Assembly (NCBI GenBank): GCA_046597185.1
Contig: JBKJLF010000544.1
Span: 1-15,562, forward strand
DNA: 15,562 nt
Reading direction: 5' to 3'
Origin: CAMBDR01 sp046597185
GTDB taxonomy: Bacteria; Pseudomonadota; Gammaproteobacteria; Burkholderiales; Burkholderiaceae_D
The notes below the pieces were generated by a model. The model did no database searches, was not told where the DNA came from, and was given only the letters and a program-made list of their open reading frames with translations. The position numbers and the translations under genes were made by a program. Below, in pieces: positions 13,397-15,562 of the stretch (the stretch's first letter is position 1; each line of letters opens with the position of its first letter).

Positions 13397-15034
13397 ATGC
13401 CCGCGTTAATGCCTTTCACCTTCCCGGAAAACTATGGCGAAAAGTATAGCGCCCGGGATCAATTTTTGGATAAATTCAAGAGCGATGTGGGCCTGCGCGC
13501 TTTGGGCGGGTCGGTTTCGCGCGTGGTGAAGTTGGCTTCATCCGAAGATGAAGACACTTATAATTTGGCCAATTATGTTTTATCTGATGTGGCGCTGACC
13601 CAACGCGTGTTGCGCCTGTCCAATTCAGTCGTGTATCGTAGCACTGCTGGCACTGCGGTGACCACGGTGTCGCGCGCGATTTTTATGCTCGGCTTCGATA
13701 CCGTTAAAACCAGCGCTCTGGCTTTGCTGCTGGTCGATAATTTAAAAAACGACAAACATGCCGAAGTGGTGCGCGGCGAGTTATCCAATGCCCTGTGCGC
13801 CAGTTTGTTAGGGCGCGAATTGGCGCGCAAAAGTCATTATCAGGGAGCGGAAGAAGCGGCCATTGCAGCACTGTTTAAAAATCTTGGGCGACTACTTGTG
13901 GTGTCGCACGATTACAATTATTTTTGTGACATCATGGCATTGATTGCCGATGGCACCCATACCCAAAGCCAGGCGTCGAGCCAGGTTTTGGGTGTGAGTT
14001 TTGATCAATTGGCAGAAACCGTATTGCAAGACTGGAATATACCGGAAGCCATTGTGCAAGCCTTGACTTCGGTCGGCAATGGCGTGTTAAAGGCGGCCAA
14101 AACCAAGGCCGAATGGATGCGCCAGGTCGCTGCATTCAGTACCGATGCGGTCAAACTGGTACCCAATTTTGGTGATTGCGGGAATATGACTAGCACGCGG
14201 GAATCCTTGCTGGCGCGCTATGGTGTGGCTTTAAATTTGGATGAAGACCGACTTGACGAATTATTGGAGAACGTAGCGCGCGAGATTAATACCTTGGCTG
14301 ACAATCTGAAATTGGGCGGCAGTATGGCCAAACCAATGTCCGCGCAAGAAGTGGCAGCAGGCGCGGCCAGCGGCCATGCCGCAGCGGCTGCCCAAATCGC
14401 TGCGGCAGCGGCGGCACTGGAGCTGGACGAGCCCGGCTTGCCCAGTGTACTGGCAGAAGCCGCCATGGATGCCGAGTTGGAAAAAGCGATGGGCTGCTAC
14501 CCCAGCGGCAAGCCCTACAAAGCGCGCGAATTATTGCTCGCTGGCGTGCAGGAAGTGATGCAAATGCGCGCATCGGGCCGTTGCCGGATCAATGAACTGA
14601 TGATGTTAACGCTCGAAACCTTGTTCAGCAGCATGGGTTTTCGCTTTGCCGTCGTGTGTTTGAAGGATGTTAAAACCAATACCTATCGTTCGCGCTTATC
14701 CTTGGGCGAGCATCATGTGGCGCGCCAGGCAGGCTTTACCTTCCCGGCACCCTCTGCGCGGGATATTTTTCACTTGTCCATGGAAAATGATGCTGACCTG
14801 ATGGTCGCCGATGCAACCAGTATAAAAATTCGCGATTTATTGCCGACATGGCACCGTATTTTGCTGCAAGACGCGCGTAGCTTTATAATTTTGCCTTTGG
14901 TTGTACAAAAAGCCCAACTCGGCCTGTTTTATGCAGACCGAATCAATCCGGCACCGGAAGGCGTGCCACCCGATGAAACTTCTCTCATTAAAGCGCTCAA
15001 GGCGCAAGTGTTGGCAATGCTGAGTCAACGCTAG
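13397..15034 (+). CDS. HDOD domain protein with Ala-rich linker and GAF-like C-terminal domain
   Basis: A 545-residue cytoplasmic protein. The start at 13397 has AGGAT seven bases upstream; an in-frame TTG at 13343 would add 18 residues encoded by the GATT repeat region and is unlikely. The HDOD domain covers about 20-270, with SDVALTQRVLRLSNSVVYR (63-81), TTVSRAIFMLGFDTVKTSAL (89-108) and AAIAALFKNLGRLLVVSHDYNYF (154-176). HDOD domains are relatives of HD hydrolases that lack the metal-binding residues and act in signalling, often with c-di-GMP or chemotaxis systems. A helical stretch and an Ala-rich linker (about 318-342) follow, then a region from about 375 to 545 with a GAF-like pattern (LETLFSSMGFRFAVVCLKD, then RSFIILPLVVQKAQLGLFYADR). 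It follows the REC-TPR gene by 108 bp and may share its transcript. The binding partner of the GAF-like domain is unknown. Confidence 0.85.
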   Translation: MPALMPFTFPENYGEKYSARDQFLDKFKSDVGLRALGGSVSRVVKLASSEDEDTYNLANYVLSDVALTQRVLRLSNSVVYRSTAGTAVTTVSRAIFMLGFDTVKTSALALLLVDNLKNDKHAEVVRGELSNALCASLLGRELARKSHYQGAEEAAIAALFKNLGRLLVVSHDYNYFCDIMALIADGTHTQSQASSQVLGVSFDQLAETVLQDWNIPEAIVQALTSVGNGVLKAAKTKAEWMRQVAAFSTDAVKLVPNFGDCGNMTSTRESLLARYGVALNLDEDRLDELLENVAREINTLADNLKLGGSMAKPMSAQEVAAGAASGHAAAAAQIAAAAAALELDEPGLPSVLAEAAMDAELEKAMGCYPSGKPYKARELLLAGVQEVMQMRASGRCRINELMMLTLETLFSSMGFRFAVVCLKDVKTNTYRSRLSLGEHHVARQAGFTFPAPSARDIFHLSMENDADLMVADATSIKIRDLLPTWHRILLQDARSFIILPLVVQKAQLGLFYADRINPAPEGVPPDETSLIKALKAQVLAMLSQR

Positions 15035-15254
15035 CCGTCGGCATTCAGAGTGCGCGCATAAAAAACAACAGCGAAATTCGACAAGCTAAAAAAGGCTGGC
15101 GTTTTTTTAATTTACATGTAAAATGCCGCCTTCCGTTGCGACAAGAAGCCTGTGTGGCGCGGACGTGCAAAAAAAAGTTTAAAGAAATTCGCAGAAAATA
15201 GAATTTAGGCCTTGACAGGCATTGAATACTACTTCATAATCTGCGGTTCCTTGC
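15035..15254. other. Intergenic region before the tRNA cluster
   Basis: 220 bp without a gene. It holds a possible weak terminator (A6 at 15088-15093, a short GC loop, T7 at 15102-15108), a perfect 12-bp palindrome TTTACATGTAAA (15111-15122) and the tRNA promoter. The terminator stem is made of A-T pairs with a mismatch, so I rate it low. Confidence 0.5.
15212..15240 (+). promoter_or_regulatory. Strong promoter of the tRNA-Tyr/Gly/Thr operon
   Basis: A perfect TTGACA (15212-15217), a 17-bp spacer and CATAAT (15235-15240) are followed by a GC-containing stretch before the tRNA at 15255. This is the layout of a strong stable-RNA promoter; the GC-containing discriminator could make it growth-rate controlled, which is inference. 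Confidence 0.85.
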
Positions 15255-15339
<85 letters not shown>

Positions 15340-15380
15340 AGTTTAAGCAGGTTTGATGGTGTTGATGAAGGATTTTCCTC

Positions 15381-15454
15381 GCGGGTGTAGCTCAATGGTA
15401 GAGCTGAAGCCTTCCAAGCTTATGACGAGGGTTCGATTCCCTTCACCCGCTCCA
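15381..15454 (+). tRNA. tRNA-Gly (anticodon UCC)
   Basis: A 74-nt tRNA with encoded CCA. The acceptor GCGGGTG pairs with CACCCGC, the D arm is GCTCAATGGTAGAGC, and the anticodon loop CTTCCAA gives UCC (15413-15415). It lies 41 bp after tRNA-Tyr. Confidence 0.96.
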
Positions 15455-15516
15455 ATCGTGCTTGCAGTGAATTTGTAATTGTAAAAAATATGCTGAGAGG
15501 CATGGATTAAAATATC

Positions 15517-15562
<46 letters not shown>

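Noticed and set aside
14376..14558. Alternative frame through the Ala-rich part of the HDOD gene
   Set aside because: GC-rich alternate-frame artefact within a continuous, well-supported coding region.

Overview
The window looks like a piece of a betaproteobacterial chromosome, most likely Burkholderiales and possibly Oxalobacteraceae. This is inferred from the tRNA-Tyr/tRNA-Gly/tRNA-Thr cluster at the right end (the arrangement that normally precedes tuf, secE and nusG), the PEP-CTERM sorting signal, the FadD and FNR sequences, and the moderate GC content. All intact protein genes lie on the + strand. The only minus-strand gene is a broken one.

Left part (1-6823): the C-terminal half of a sensor histidine kinase enters from the left edge, followed by a FadD-type acyl-CoA synthetase. 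A strong sigma70-type promoter (2706-2734) then opens a three-gene secreted-protein operon: a PEP-CTERM anchored protein with a choice-of-anchor-J-like domain, a small exported protein of the kind found beside PEP-CTERM genes, and a secreted zinc metalloprotease candidate with a PA domain. The metalloprotease overlaps the gene before it by 11 bp. The operon ends at a clear Rho-independent terminator (5614-5651). An enoyl-CoA hydratase / 3-hydroxyisobutyryl-CoA hydrolase family gene follows, so acyl-CoA metabolism genes flank the export operon.

Middle part (6815-8290): an FNR-type oxygen-sensing regulator with all four candidate Fe-S cysteines has its own consensus promoter. Convergent to it is a decayed hemN (oxygen-independent coproporphyrinogen III oxidase). 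The start, ribosome binding site, -10 box and a near-perfect FNR box at class II spacing all survive, but most of the coding sequence is gone. This promoter without a working gene, pointing at the 3' end of fnr, is the most unusual thing I see.

Right part (8291-15034): a signalling block. A membrane histidine kinase is followed 8 bp later by a REC-DUF3369-HD-GYP response regulator (predicted c-di-GMP phosphodiesterase). Next comes a REC-TPR protein whose expected phospho-acceptor Asp appears to be Glu, then an HDOD protein with an Ala-rich linker and a GAF-like C-terminus. The kinase is clearly paralogous to the truncated one at position 1. A strong promoter (15212-15240) then drives the tRNA cluster, and the last tRNA is cut by the window edge.

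I found no CRISPR array, insertion sequence, integrase or phage gene. Family assignments are from recognition of motifs in the translated sequence; no database search was run.
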